Origin: JAVBLP01 sp052034625
Lineage (GTDB): Bacteria > Elusimicrobiota > Endomicrobiia > Endomicrobiales > Endomicrobiaceae
Reading direction: 5' to 3'
NCBI GenBank assembly: GCA_052034625.1
Contig: JBPOII010000005.1
Coordinates: 1 to 64,000 of the forward strand
DNA: 64,000 bases
In this document: positions 1 to 11,800 of the stretch, piece after piece
Position numbering within the stretch: the stretch's first letter is position 1
How the letters are laid out: every line of letters starts with the position of its first letter
Made by a program: the position numbers and the translations under genes
The notes under the pieces: model-generated
Seen by the model: the letters and a program-made list of their open reading frames with translations, nothing else
Databases searched by the model: none
What the model was told of the DNA's origin: nothing

Positions 1-269
1 GTCGTTGTTGAACCTGAAGCAGCATATATCGTACCGCCTTCAGCATTATTTTTATTGTTAAGGAATATAACATTGCCTGCTTCATTCGTAATTACAAGTT
101 CCCCTTCATTATAAAATATTCCGCCGGGGACTGACTCATTTGCATCTGAATAAGTCCCGGATGTTATAATAAGAGGCGGTCCCGGATATATCTCTTCTCT
201 TGCAAAAGAAATATCAAAAGATAGAAACAATGCGGCAAAGACAATCAAGACTGCATAAAACTTTTTCAT
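1..269 (-). CDS. Pmp-like autotransporter / surface protein, N-terminal fragment
   Basis: This CDS is cut by the window edge; only the first 89 codons are present. The start is ATG at 269, with an AGGAG Shine-Dalgarno about 7 bases upstream. Residues 1-23 form a clear signal peptide: a Lys-rich start, a hydrophobic stretch, and a likely cut after SFA. The mature part contains GGIFYN, then FLNN followed by GGTIYA. These match the FxxN and GGA[I/L/V] repeat pair of polymorphic outer-membrane (Pmp) beta-helix proteins known from Chlamydia and also found in Elusimicrobiota. The inferred role is a secreted beta-helical surface protein, probably with a C-terminal autotransporter barrel outside the window. 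Class confidence is good; exact function is unknown. Confidence 0.75.
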   Translation of the reverse strand, partial: MKKFYAVLIVFAALFLSFDISFAREEIYPGPPLIITSGTYSDANESVPGGIFYNEGELVITNEAGNVIFLNNKNNAEGGTIYAASGSTT

Positions 270-298
270 CTTTTTCTCCTTTTTGATTTTAAAATAGT

Positions 299-325
299 AA
301 ATGCCGGTTTAAGAAACCGGCATTT
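299..325. terminator. Perfect 12-bp hairpin, probable terminator or leader hairpin
   Basis: AAATGCCGGTTT (299-310) pairs perfectly with 314-325 across a 3-base loop. On the minus strand it is followed by a moderately T-rich stretch, so it could end transcripts from the DUF2779 gene. It also lies only 30 bases upstream of the Pmp-like start, so a leader or attenuator role is possible. The rest of the 270-605 gap holds AT-rich sequence, one degraded repeat copy and no gene. Confidence 0.5.
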
Positions 326-490
326 AATCATTTATATGAAAGATTCAATGCTTAATATTGAAATTGCTGTCTTTTTATCTGTATTTATTTCTTTTTTATA
401 TATCATATTAAGGTTTTAAAAAAAATAATACCAAATCAAGAAAAATGTAAATTAGTTAATAGAGAAGAAAACAAGTTATATAGGCAATCA

Positions 491-554
491 CAAATTACTA
501 ATAAACAACAAAAGACTAAAATGGATTCCCGATTAAAACTCTTTGAAATGACAT
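491..554. repeat. Degenerate copy A of a dispersed palindromic repeat
   Basis: The stretch reads as a decayed version of the unit at 2149-2358 and 28563-28660. It has a related AATTAC..AATAAACAACAA-type stretch, then AAGACTAAAATGGATTCCCG, and ends in AAATGACA. The second arm of the stem is ruined here (TTTGAAAT instead of TCGGGGAT). A further shared piece, AAACGGCA followed by CAATTACGAAT, lies at about 563-588 and again at about 2113-2138. Confidence 0.5.
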
Positions 555-605
555 GATAAAGGGAAACGGCAAAACTACAATTACGAATGAAAATGCAGTG
601 AATAG

Positions 606-2081
606 TTAATAATTAATAGTTTTCTCGTTTTCATTTTTAATATTAACAATATCTACAAGGAATTTATGTATTCTAAGCATTGCATAAGTATCTTGGGCAC
701 AGTATTTTAAAAGATTATTTTTAGTTTCTTCTATTTTTTTCTCATCATACTTACCCATTGCCATGAATGCAAATGCGGCAGCGGCATCTCCGCCCTCGCC
801 TATTTCAAGTTCTTTATAACTCATATCAGGTATCATAATAGGAAGGATCTTCTTAATAGTTGATTTCCCTTGAAAACGTATATCATAATAATTTTTCCTT
901 ACTATGACTTCAAAATCGTCAATTCTTGAAATTAACATATTAAGTTTACACGACAGATCAGGAAAAAGAGCGGATAGATTTCCTATAGCTATCCTTTCAA
1001 AATTTGAATAAGTAATTATACTGCCGCTATCACCCAAATATTCTATAAGTTTTTCGGCTATCTCTCTTCTACAGTCTTTTCTATGGTCAGCAATATATTC
1101 AAAATGCTGCGTTATTTCTCCAAGTGTGTCACTTTTATCTATTGAAAACTGTGTGAGTATTTGAGTATGCGGAGCAATATCAGGATATAAAGGCATTATA
1201 GTGGTAATAGATTCAAAATCAAGATAATAATAAGGCTTTTCTATATTTTCAAGTTCAACTTTTAAGTTTTCTGATATATAAGTTTTATTATTAATAACAC
1301 AGGCTTTCACTATTTTCTGCGCTTCGGTAAGTTCAAAATCATCAGGAACTTTATCAATAGTATCTGCACCTATAGAGATAAGCTCTTCTATTGAAGAGCC
1401 GGAAAGTCTGGGCAAGTCAAATATATGGTTTTTAACATTTTTCCCCATACATTGTTCAAAAACGGGACAATTTTTACAGCTGCGCTTAAGATATGGTTCC
1501 GGCATTGACTCTGACTCTAAATCTTCAAAAGCTTTTTGTGATATAGAATCATAATCATATTTTTTTAATAAAACTTTTTCCGTACACTCCAAAAAATTAA
1601 AAAGTTTCTCATTGCTCATTCCTAAACGATAATCATGCGACAAATGCATAAGCGTGGCTTTTTCAATTTCAATTCCCGATTTTGCAAGGACCATAGCGCT
1701 GAAAGCCATATCATTGGCATATTTGACTTTATACTTGCTTCCGGATTTAACCTCATATAAATGCCAGCCGCTATCTTCTTTTTTTAATATATCAACTCTT
1801 ACGGAAAAGCCGCCTGATATGAAAGAGGCTTCAAGTATTGTTTTATTGTTTTCTTCTATGAGCTGTTTAGTGTGTTCAAAAGAAGTCATTATATCGGATT
1901 TTTGGGCATTTACTGCACCGGGAAAAAGCTGCCAGGACAATTTGTGTATATTTTTCCCTTCAATAATTAAAAGTTCATCGCTAAGTCCTTTATCCCTTGG
2001 CAACAAACCTCTTTTTGTCATCCATCCTAAAGTCGGACAGTCAATATAGTTAAGAAAAACTGTTTTGTTAATATATCCCAT
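606..2081 (-). CDS. DUF2779 protein: Cas4-like nuclease plus DEDD-type exonuclease-like domain
   Basis: The protein has 491 residues. The N-terminal half looks like a Cas4/RecB-type PD-(D/E)xK nuclease. D97, E110 and K112 form the core (RVDILKK, then YEVKSG). C15 plus C202, C205 and C211 are the four cysteines expected for an iron-sulfur cluster. The C-terminal half is the DUF2779 domain: YYLDFES with D288 and E290, YSNFE near 360, and CAQDTYAML with D464. This resembles an RNase H-fold DEDD exonuclease. The family is widespread but largely uncharacterised; DNA processing is inferred. The ATG at 2081 has no clear Shine-Dalgarno. The gene stands alone between repeat-rich intergenic regions, so a mobile or defence-type context is possible but not shown. 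Confidence 0.8.
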   Translation of the reverse strand: MGYINKTVFLNYIDCPTLGWMTKRGLLPRDKGLSDELLIIEGKNIHKLSWQLFPGAVNAQKSDIMTSFEHTKQLIEENNKTILEASFISGGFSVRVDILKKEDSGWHLYEVKSGSKYKVKYANDMAFSAMVLAKSGIEIEKATLMHLSHDYRLGMSNEKLFNFLECTEKVLLKKYDYDSISQKAFEDLESESMPEPYLKRSCKNCPVFEQCMGKNVKNHIFDLPRLSGSSIEELISIGADTIDKVPDDFELTEAQKIVKACVINNKTYISENLKVELENIEKPYYYLDFESITTIMPLYPDIAPHTQILTQFSIDKSDTLGEITQHFEYIADHRKDCRREIAEKLIEYLGDSGSIITYSNFERIAIGNLSALFPDLSCKLNMLISRIDDFEVIVRKNYYDIRFQGKSTIKKILPIMIPDMSYKELEIGEGGDAAAAFAFMAMGKYDEKKIEETKNNLLKYCAQDTYAMLRIHKFLVDIVNIKNENEKTINY

Positions 2082-2148
2082 AATGACAGATATTATATCA
2101 ATTTAGAGAAGCAAACGGCAATAAAGGCAATTACGAATTATTAAAGAC

Positions 2149-2358
2149 GAATTACGAATCAACAACAAAAAAAACAACAATTTCTCTCTGTCTTGTCATT
2201 CCCGAGTGTCTTTGTCGGAATCAAAGTAAAGAAAAACAAAAGGATACCCCTCATCATCTTGCTTCGCAAGTTCTTCTCCCGCAAGAGGAGAAGAAAATGA
2301 CAACAACAACACAAAGACAAAATGGATCCCCGATTACGAATCTCGGGGATGACAAAAA
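2149..2358. repeat. Composite palindromic repeat region, copy B
   Basis: It starts with an ATTACGAATCAACAACAA word. An imperfect palindrome follows at about 2195-2222 (ATTCCCGA..TCGGAATC, the common TGTCATTCCCGA type). The core is AAAGACAAAATGGATCCCC with a perfect 8-bp stem, ATCCCCGA (2326-2333) pairing with TCGGGGAT (2343-2350). The core and its flanking ATTACGAAT words recur in the opposite orientation at 28563-28660. Function is unknown; it resembles REP- or MITE-type dispersed elements. Confidence 0.65.
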
Positions 2359-2376
2359 GCAAAGCTTTTTTGTTTT

Positions 2377-2501
2377 TCCCTCGCCCCTTGCGGGAGAGGG
2401 CAGTCGCAGACTGCGGGTGAGGGGTCAGCAGTTGTCATGTCGAGCCCTGCGGCTACGCACAGGGTAAACTCCGGCACTGGAAGTGCTGAGTCGAGACATC
2501 T
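2377..2501. repeat. Two REP-like palindromes
   Basis: The first (2377-2425) is bounded by CCCTCGCCCC and GGGTGAGGGG and contains CAGTC-gca-GACTG at 2401-2413. The second (about 2434-2501) is bounded by ATGTCGAG and GAGTCGAGACAT. Both resemble widespread short palindromic intergenic repeats. No coding sequence is supported here. Confidence 0.5.
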
Positions 2502-2691
2502 GCCTTTATAGTAGTGAATAATTTTTATTTATTCTGTTGTCTTTGTCGTTAATGCCACCTTAGAGCACGGTCCATGAACGGAAAGATTTTTCAGACGGCT
2601 TAATTCCTGTATGTTTGAAGCCTTTGAAAAAGGCAAGTTTCAGGAATTGGCTGGAAAATCTTGTAGTGAATGTGCTTCAGCGGCAGTGCTT

Positions 2692-2822
2692 TTTGTACTT
2701 TTATCACGTCTGATAAAAGTACAAAGGGTTTAAGGGACAAAGTCCCTTGTAGTTTGCCTTGCAAACCATGCGGCGATTTGCTCACTTTCTAAAAGTGAGG
2801 CGGGGTTGGGCTGCAAGCCCAA
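2692..2822. repeat. Array of five consecutive tight hairpins
   Basis: Five perfect inverted repeats follow one another. They are a 15-bp stem with a 4-base loop (2692-2725), 7 bp with loop aaa (2732-2748), 6 bp with loop ctt (2752-2766), 8 bp with loop cta (CTCACTTT..AAAGTGAG, about 2781-2799) and 7 bp with loop gca (2806-2822). The array ends 12 bases beyond the stop codon of the 3156-residue gene, so it forms its 3' region. None has a long U-tract. The fourth hairpin and its GCGGCGATTTGC flank recur at 28492-28519. The remaining 2502-2691 stretch shows no gene. Confidence 0.65.
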
Positions 2823-2834
2823 AGAGAAAAGCTC

Positions 2835-5800
2835 TTATGCTGCACCTAATATATTTTTTATTGCCTGCATTGACTGCTTCAAATCACGTTTCTCTACTTT
2901 CAGATCAACTTCATGGTCTTTGATCATATTGAATATCATCGCAAAATATGCGGCAGAAACAATATCCCTATGTTCACCTGCAGGTGAAAAAGCATCTTTT
3001 TTAGAAAAATATTCAGGCAGACATAAATTATCTTCAAGATATAAACTTAAAGTTTCAATTGATTTCTCCCTTTGCGAATAAGGAACAAGCATAAGATAAT
3101 AGTAAATATAATACGGATAAGCTTTTGCTGATTTTATGCCGCCGTATTCGCTAAAAAACTTTCTTTTGAAATTTTCCACTACTGTCTCTCTATATGAATC
3201 AAAATACTCTTTTTCAGCAAGTGCACTTAATGCAAAAAACATTATATAGTCAGGATCAATGTTTTTTACATAATCGGAAGAAAAATATTTTGTTTTTATA
3301 TCCTCTTTTACTTTATCTATTAGAGAGTGCATATCAGAAGCATTTTCATTATTAGATATTTTATCGTTTATAGAAGAACCTACCAGCAATGCATTTAAGT
3401 ATAAAGCCTCCGTTTCTGAGGAATCCCTTTTAATATGTTTGCAATGTTCCAAAATGTCATTTATATAAGGATTTATTTTATTTGAAAAGTCATTTCTTTC
3501 ATCAAACTCTAAATCATTATAGAAAAGTGAAAACTGTTCGATAAGCCAAAGTAAAGAATTTATATTTTTACCATCATCGGATATATGTTTCCAATTTTTA
3601 AAATACCTATATAGTTTTGTCGCAAAAAGAGTTTTATTTTTTGATCCCAGATAAAGTCCGTATAATGATTTTATGTCTTTTTCTTGCGGTTTATAGCTAA
3701 AGAAATTATCTTTTATTACAAAAGAATCTGCAAGAGCTGAAACTTTTGCAAAAACAGAAGATGATTGGTTTTCATATTTGAGATTTATTATACCGTTCAT
3801 GAAACCTATAAGCTGCATAATATAAAGTTTTTTATTTTCAGAAGAAATTGATGATTTACTCTTTAATTCAAGAGTCTCTATATAACGAATAATCGGTGAG
3901 TTTTTATCTAATTTTAAGTGTTTTTCAGCAATCGAATAAAGAGCACCGCTGTCCGAGAGATATGTAAGGAGGAGATCTCCGTCAGTCCCGCGGATTTTTA
4001 TATAAGAATATAATGCATTAAAAATCAGTATGCCTTTAGCACTGACTTTATGTATGTTTTCTTCTTCTTCCGATATGATAAGTTTCTCAATTTCTTCTTT
4101 AACTTTTTTATTTTTTATAGAATCGCTCAAACCTTTTAAATAGTATTCAATAGGATTGGAATGAAGGAATTTATCAATATCTTTTTTTCCATGTTTTATG
4201 CTTTCAAGTTTAATACCGGCATCTTTTGAAAAAGACAGCGGTAAATTTATATGTTCAAACTCACATTCTTTTATCACATCCAGCACTTCTTCTATCGGTG
4301 TAGATTCTTCAATTGAAGTTTTATATATGATGTTTTTAGCATTTGTCGATGTGAGCATAAAAACATTCTCTTTGTCTGGATATTTTTTTACATCATCATC
4401 CTCAAAAATTAATATCATTTTTTTGTCTAAACCGCTTTGAAACTTTTTTTGCAGATAAAGCGACACTTTTTCTTTTCCTTTATAAGAATCTATATTTGAA
4501 ATCAGAAATCCATCTGCTAAAAAATTATTTTTCAAAAAGTTGAGTTTTTCATCAAATGGAAAGCTTTCAGGATTTATATTATATTGCGGCAACAAAACAT
4601 TTTCCCCATCATTATAACTTTCGAAATAATCACCTTTCACTTCCGTACTTCCTGAAAGTGTCATTAAATTTGTTTTTATTATCAATTTTATTCCTTTACT
4701 TCTAAGTTTTTGTGAAGCTTGTTTAAACTGATTAAAAACTATATATTCCATGTATTTAAGCTGCTCGTAAGCTGTATCCCACTTTTGAGGATCAGAAGAT
4801 TTTATTTCATTTATTTCATTTTCACTTATAATTTTCTTCCCGCTTAGAATTGAAGCTGTAAAATATTCAAAATCTTTCTCGGCATCAATCATAAACTTTT
4901 CTTTTTTAAATTCTTCAAAAAGTTTAAGTTCGCGAGGTTTTGTTTTAATATGTGACAATAATATTCCGGCAGCATAAAACCTTGATGGAATTATATTCCA
5001 TGTCCTTGTATCAGCTTTATCATTGAGTATAAGTCTTAAGAAACTATCATCTTTATATTCTATTCTGTCCATTTCAGCTTTCAGATCAGCAAGCATCGGA
5101 TTAAGAATATTGCCTATTGAAGATCCTTTTTCTGTTTCTGCATAGAGATTTGAAATGATCACAGAATTTATTATACGAGGATCAAGGTTTTTTTGAAGGA
5201 TTGAAATATCGGATACTGTATCTATAGTCAAAGACGGAATTATCCTTTGAATGGTATTAACCTGTGAGTCTTCTTCTATAAAATCTTCATGTTTAAAAGA
5301 AAGGAGTTCTATGACATCGGACAAATCACTTATATATTTCACAGGGTTGGAATAAAATAAATTTTTATCTATTCTTTTAAGTTTATAATCTTCACTATCA
5401 ATATCCGCTGTTATGCTTCCTGTAAAATTAACCATAAAAGCTGCATTTGCATATATAGCACTAAGAAGTCCGGTATCTATAAGTTCTTCTTGAAAAACTT
5501 TAAGTTGCCGGCTTTCATATGAAAAACCAAAAGAGCTTTTTTCTTCAGTATCAATCATTATTTTATCATCGCTTATTTCTTTGTTTACATAAACGGCTCC
5601 AAAATTAATATTCTTTAATACTTCATCGTTAAAGAATTCGTCCTCTATGATCTGCGGATGTGTAAAAACTCCAGCTCCATCGATTGATATAATCGATAAA
5701 AGATTGTCAGAGAGTGCATTCTTCAATATCTCTCCTGTTTTTCCAAGATCTTCCCTTTCATAATACGCTTCTTTTAATAATGAAAGTGTCGCTCTTGCAA

Positions 5801-8800
5801 AGAAAACTCTTTTTCTTACAGCATCAATCCCTTTTTCATATTCACCAGAGAGAATGCTTTTTATTATTCCGTGTTCTTTGTCACTTAAAGTACCGCTGTA
5901 TAATGGCATAAACTTTAAAATATAAGATTTACCTTTCGATTCCTTTATCATAACTTTTGCAGAAATAACAGTATCCTCAATCGGAACATCTATTATAACA
6001 GACTCGTCTCCAAAACTTTCATCATCATTTTCCAAAACCATGCTTATTGAATTCATTCCCGCTTCAGCAGCAGATTTTATATGTTCCATATTGTCAGTAC
6101 TTAGAGTATCCATCATGAATAATAATGTTTTTTTCTTCTCAGCAGCTTTTAAAGTAATTTGATTTGAAAGATTTGTGGAGACAGTTAATGGGTTTGCAGC
6201 ATAATTTACCGTTTCAATCGCTTTGAGTGCCGTTTTAGACGGAAGAGGTTTTTCAGAAGATGCAACTTTCTTCTCATATATACGCTCTATGAAATATTTT
6301 ATTGAATTATAATATTCATCGCCTATGCTGGCTTTTGTTAACATAGATTCAGGCGGCATAACCATATTTACTTTTAAAGAATGTTTATCCTTATTAAAAA
6401 AATCTTTATGTATCTCGAACATTTTTGAAAAAAACTTATTATAATCACTCCTTATTTCCATGTCATCTATTCCCGACATCATCTTTGCCAGATAAACATC
6501 AATTGACTCCCCGTTATTGAGCATAGTATAGGGGATCATAATATGATTCATAAAATCTATTTTAAATTTTTTGCCATCATAATTTTCTATAAAGTTTTTT
6601 AAGGCAATTATATATGATGAGAACTCTTCCATCTTTCTATCATCCATAGAGATCGATAAAAGTCCTGAAAAAGTTGAAACCTGATCACTGTGTTCACCTT
6701 TTTGTTGCAATATATTCTCTAAAGTGTCTTTCAAAATAATATTGTGGACTTTTTCAAGATCTAAGGTTTTATATACTTTATTTAAAAGACTTTGTCCGGG
6801 TCTTTCTTCACCTATTTTCCCGGCAATAAATACCGGCAGGTTCTGAGAACGGATTTGATCATAATCCGAATCGGCACTTAAAAGAGTAATATCACCTGTT
6901 TGCTTTAATGCTCCAAAATAAAGATAAGAAGGGTCAGCAATTATTATATTGCCTTTTTTAGAAGAATTTTGAATCAGACTTACAGCATTTAATAATGAGA
7001 GTTCAAGCGGTGTTGTAGGCTCATTATTAATTTTAAAATCTATACTGTCGGTAATATCTTTATAGTTTAGTCCGTCAATATTCAAAACGACTGCTTCTGT
7101 TTCAGAAAGTCCTTTTTCGACAAGATCAGGATATTTAAGTGCATATTCTTCAGAATTCATATAATAAAACACATCCATAAGAGCATTTCCGTCTCCATGG
7201 TTTCTATTTATTATAAACTCTATCTTTGTGTTTTTTAAGTTTCCGTTTTGCATTATTCGTTCCATCAATTTTTTTATATCATTAATTCCTTCATTGTCTG
7301 AATTGACAGAAACAAAAACTATATCAGGAACCGGGCCTGAAGCACTTTGCGTGATTTCTAATATTCTGTTTTCAATTATATCGCTTCTAAATGGTTTAAA
7401 CAGTTCAAGTTTTTCGCCTTTTTTTAATTTTCTTTTGATTATATTTTTATGTATTTTGGTATGGAGAAGTCCATAAACGATAGGGATCCAGTGCATAGAA
7501 AACAAAATCCCTAATCCTGAAATAAAAGCTACTAAAAATTGAAACGGATCTGTATATGCTCCGCTTACTATAACTTTCCTGACAAAAAACAATAGTGGGA
7601 ATGTTCTCGTAAGCATTTTTCTTATTTTCCAGAATTCATTTATACCGATATAATGTTTTTTTGGATTCCTTTTGGAATCAAAATATTTTTTTGAAAACTC
7701 CATTATTTTATATTCATCGTATAAACCAGGAATCAAAAAATTCCCTGACTTTATCAAATTTGACAAAGAACCAAAAAAACCTTTTTCCGAAGCATAAATA
7801 CCGAAGTTTATTCCAAGAATAGTTCTTACAAGAGGCATTATTTTGAAGGTTTCAAGAAAATATAATGGAGCACCTTCAGATATCCTGTATCCATTAAGAA
7901 TATCAGCATTTAAAGCATAGCTTAACATTTTGTAATATGATTGAGCATATTCTCCGGCTTCTTCAAAACTTCTTATCTCTAATTCAGCTTTATTTGTTTC
8001 TATTTCTGGCATTGTGTTTATTTTATCTATTGTGGCATTGTATAGAAGCATAAAATCTTGTAATATAGTTATTACTCTTTCCTTGTTTTCTGAACTAAAT
8101 GAACTTTCCGAAAAGACAGTTGTTTTTATTATTTGTAAAGCATACTTCCTTATTATTTCAATTTTATTAATATCCATATCACCGGACTTTAAAACACTCT
8201 CCCACTTTTTTAAATATTCTTGTGATGATTCAACAATGTTTTGTTTAGCAAGCGTGTGTTGTTGTGTAGTTTTGGTGTAAATTTTTGCTGGGAGAAAAGA
8301 ATTTAGCGTATCAAGACCGGTTTTTAATGAAGCTTCTGGCAGTTTATTTGAAATGTCGTTAATACCGCTGTTTATATTATAAAATATTTTTTTATCTCTT
8401 GTTTTCTTATATCTTTTAATTAGAGCTATTATTTTCTTTGTTTCATTTTTTAAGCCTTTATTTTCATCTGTAATTTTTCTTAATTCCGTCATAATTGCAT
8501 CAAGTAAATTATCTTCATCTGACATATAGTAAAGATTATTAAAATATTCTTTATTTTCGCGAGAAAGTCTCTTTAAATTCTGCTTGTAAAAAGAATTGCG
8601 TTTTCCAAGAAAGATCATAGTTCTGTGTAAAAATATAGATAAACCAAGCCCTGTAAAAAAAGAAAATAGAACCGCACCTATCACATTTGACTGGGCTAGA
8701 AGAGTCCAGTTGCCTTGCACATTGAAATAAGCAACAGCAAATGAAGATATGACTGACTGTACTGCCATAAAAATAGAAAGTATCCTTTGTATCGCTTTTC

Positions 8801-11800
8801 TGTCAGTCCATCTTTTTTCAATACCTAAGTATGTTTTTTCGGAAGGATTTGCCTTTTCGTCTATAAACTCATTTACTCCGTTTAAAAGAGTATCATAATC
8901 ATACATTGAAGAACTTATATTATTTCCCAGAATATAAAGCTTGTAAGCCTGCTTTCTAAGTTTATTTTTTTCTTTGTGGAAGTTTGCATGCATACCAAAA
9001 ATTCTTCTGTTGAAAGGCATTATTTTAAGTCTTTCGAATATAGAGGATTTTGGAAATATATAACCGCCTAAAATTGAAATATTTTCAAATGAATCTATTG
9101 TATTTAAATATTCAAGCGAATAATACTCAAGGGCTATATAAAGTTTTTTAATGTTATCAAGTTCTTGTTTTAGAGATTGCGGGATATTCTCATTCTCGTT
9201 TAAATATTTATTTATACGGGATATATTCTCTGAGCTTTTTTGAACTATACTTTTATATATTTTGGACATATTAACTCTTTCTTTATCATAACGAACTCTT
9301 TCAAGCCTTGTATCCAATACTTGTTGAAAAAGTTCGTTATATTCATCTTTTAACGAACTGCTGAGTTCATTATCAATTGCAGTAATCGGGATAGAAGGTA
9401 AATTCCGCTCCTTTTCAGAAACTTGTGAATGCTCAGCAAAATAATCAGCCATCTCATAACTTTTCAGATTTGCCATATAGAGAGAATGAGGCTGTTTGTG
9501 GGTTTTTATAGAAATTATTTTTATTATTTCATTTAAATCTTTATTCAAATAAGAATCAAAAAAAGAAGAGTACTCCTCATAAAAATCACCGAGCTCTTTA
9601 TCTATTCCTATCTTTGCAAAATAGGATAAGGAATCTTCTTGATTTTTCATTCTTACCAAAGGTATCAGAATATGCTTTATGAAATTAATTTCCGGAGGCC
9701 GTTCTTCGATAGTTTTATTTTTATATATATGTTTATAAAGTTCTGATATCTGATTCCAAAAACCTGAATAAGCATCTTCTTCTTCAAAATTAAAAAGTAT
9801 ATTGCCTGTTGTTGTCTCAAACTGTTTTAACTTCTTATTCTCTATATTATATGTCTTATCAAGTATTCCTTTTTTTTCAAGTTTACTGCTTATCTTTTCA
9901 ATATTAAAATCATAATATATTTTTTGGGGAGTCCTATGCCATAAATTTTCCTTGCTTATTATCCATGGACTGCCGTCTTCAACAATATCATCATAACTTT
10001 TCATAGATGATATTATTGTTATATCCCCTTCAGGTTTCATTGTACCTATATATGGATTTTCAGGATCCATTAGAGCCAGACCGCCTTTATCTCCGAAACT
10101 CTGGCATGCTCTAACACCATTTAATATGCTTAGTTCAAAAGAAGTAATTTTATTTCCATTAAAATAAAAAGGAAGTTCTTTCATCACTTTGGACTTTTCA
10201 ATACCGTCTATATTGACTGCACATATTTTTAGTTCTGACCATTTTTTATTTTTAATGTTTTTAAATCTTATCCGTTTCTTTAAAGAATCTATATATTCCG
10301 CTATTGCTATGAAAGATGCTCCTGTTCCGCTGTCTGATGTATGGATAAATTTAAAATTGACTTTTTCAAGAGGAGGCATATTACGCTTCATCTTTCTGAC
10401 AATATTCTTATAATATTTTACTTCCTCTTCATCGTTTACACATACCACTACAATATCCGGCATTTGACCGTTTAATGAATCTATAGTCTTTAGATATTCA
10501 TCTAATACTACGGACTCTCTTGTTCTATCCTGGTAAATTTCATCAGGCATATTTCGGTTCAATATTTTTGAAGGTATAGACTTAACAAAACCAAAAAATT
10601 TCTTAAAGATATTTTGATTTTGCGTTTCAGAAATGTCTTTGATTATAAGATTATTTTTTCTTTCTCTTTTTATTTTTAAAGGCAGGCCTTTTTGTGAAAA
10701 CCAATTATTAACCGATTTGATAGTCCGTCTTGAATATATATTTTCAAATCCAGACCAATATTCTACTAAATTGTTTATTTCATTATTACTGATAGTGCTT
10801 AAAAGAGGAGGTGCCAAAGAAGATGAAAGAGAAGATGCAGCCAGGCTTATGGCATTTTTATAAAAACCATTCTCGTGATCATCTATAGTCGGCATTAAAG
10901 TTATATGCGACATATCTTTTTCGATCAGTTTAGCAACATCTCCGTGGAAACCTCCAATTACAGCAACATTTATACTCTTGTATTCTTTGCCATTAAAAGA
11001 AACTGTTTCATCTGAGCGATGATGATTTATAATGTTTAATATATTTTTATAAAAGATCTCATTGCGTTTAAGATTATTTTCATAATATTTAATTATACTA
11101 TCGTCTAAAAGTATTTTTGAAAGTTTTAAATACTCTTGTTTATTTAAAAGTCTGTAAGATGTTTCCAAAATCGCATCTTTATTTTTTTGTATATAAATAA
11201 ACTCTTTTTCTGAAATATCCAGTTTTACATATTTGCTCAAAAGATCTGCATAAAAATACATCTGAATATTTTCTTTATCATATGGCGATTCTGCCGTATT
11301 TATTAAATTATTTCTAAAAAGTTCAATCTGAGAAAGGAGTTTGTTCAGATCCAGAGAATGTTTCAATTCCTGAGCATAAAGAAATTCAGACAAAGCGGTA
11401 TTTACAAAAAACACATTTATAAATCGTTTTTTCAAAAATTCATAGAAATGTCTAAAGAGTTCATCAGTATTTCCTTCAGAATAATTTCCGATTATATTTA
11501 TATATTCACTATAGGGAATATTATTTTTAATAAATCTTTCAAGTTGATTAAACTCTTTCTCAATATTCTTATCTTTAAGTTTTTTTTCTAAATATATTAT
11601 TTTTAAATATTTATTTATTTCATCATATTTTCTAAGTTCAGCAGAAAAATCCTTATTATCTCTATATATTTTTAATATATTCTCTTTCAAACCGCTGTCT
11701 AAATCCGAAACTTGCAAAATTTTATCAATAATATTTTTTATCTCAGGTTTTGAGTTGAAATATATTGATTCTTTGATAGATGTTAAAAAGTTATCCTCAT

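Noticed and set aside
2159..2362. 67-codon minus-strand frame
   Set aside because: It lies wholly inside composite repeat copy B, with low-complexity Phe/Leu/Cys-rich translation.
2600..2785. 61-codon minus-strand frame in the repeat region
   Set aside because: It runs through the hairpin array; its sequence is explained by palindromes and there is no ribosome site.
2101..2830. CRISPR array
   Set aside because: The repeats are palindromes of different sequence without regular spacing or a common repeat unit, and no cas cluster is present.
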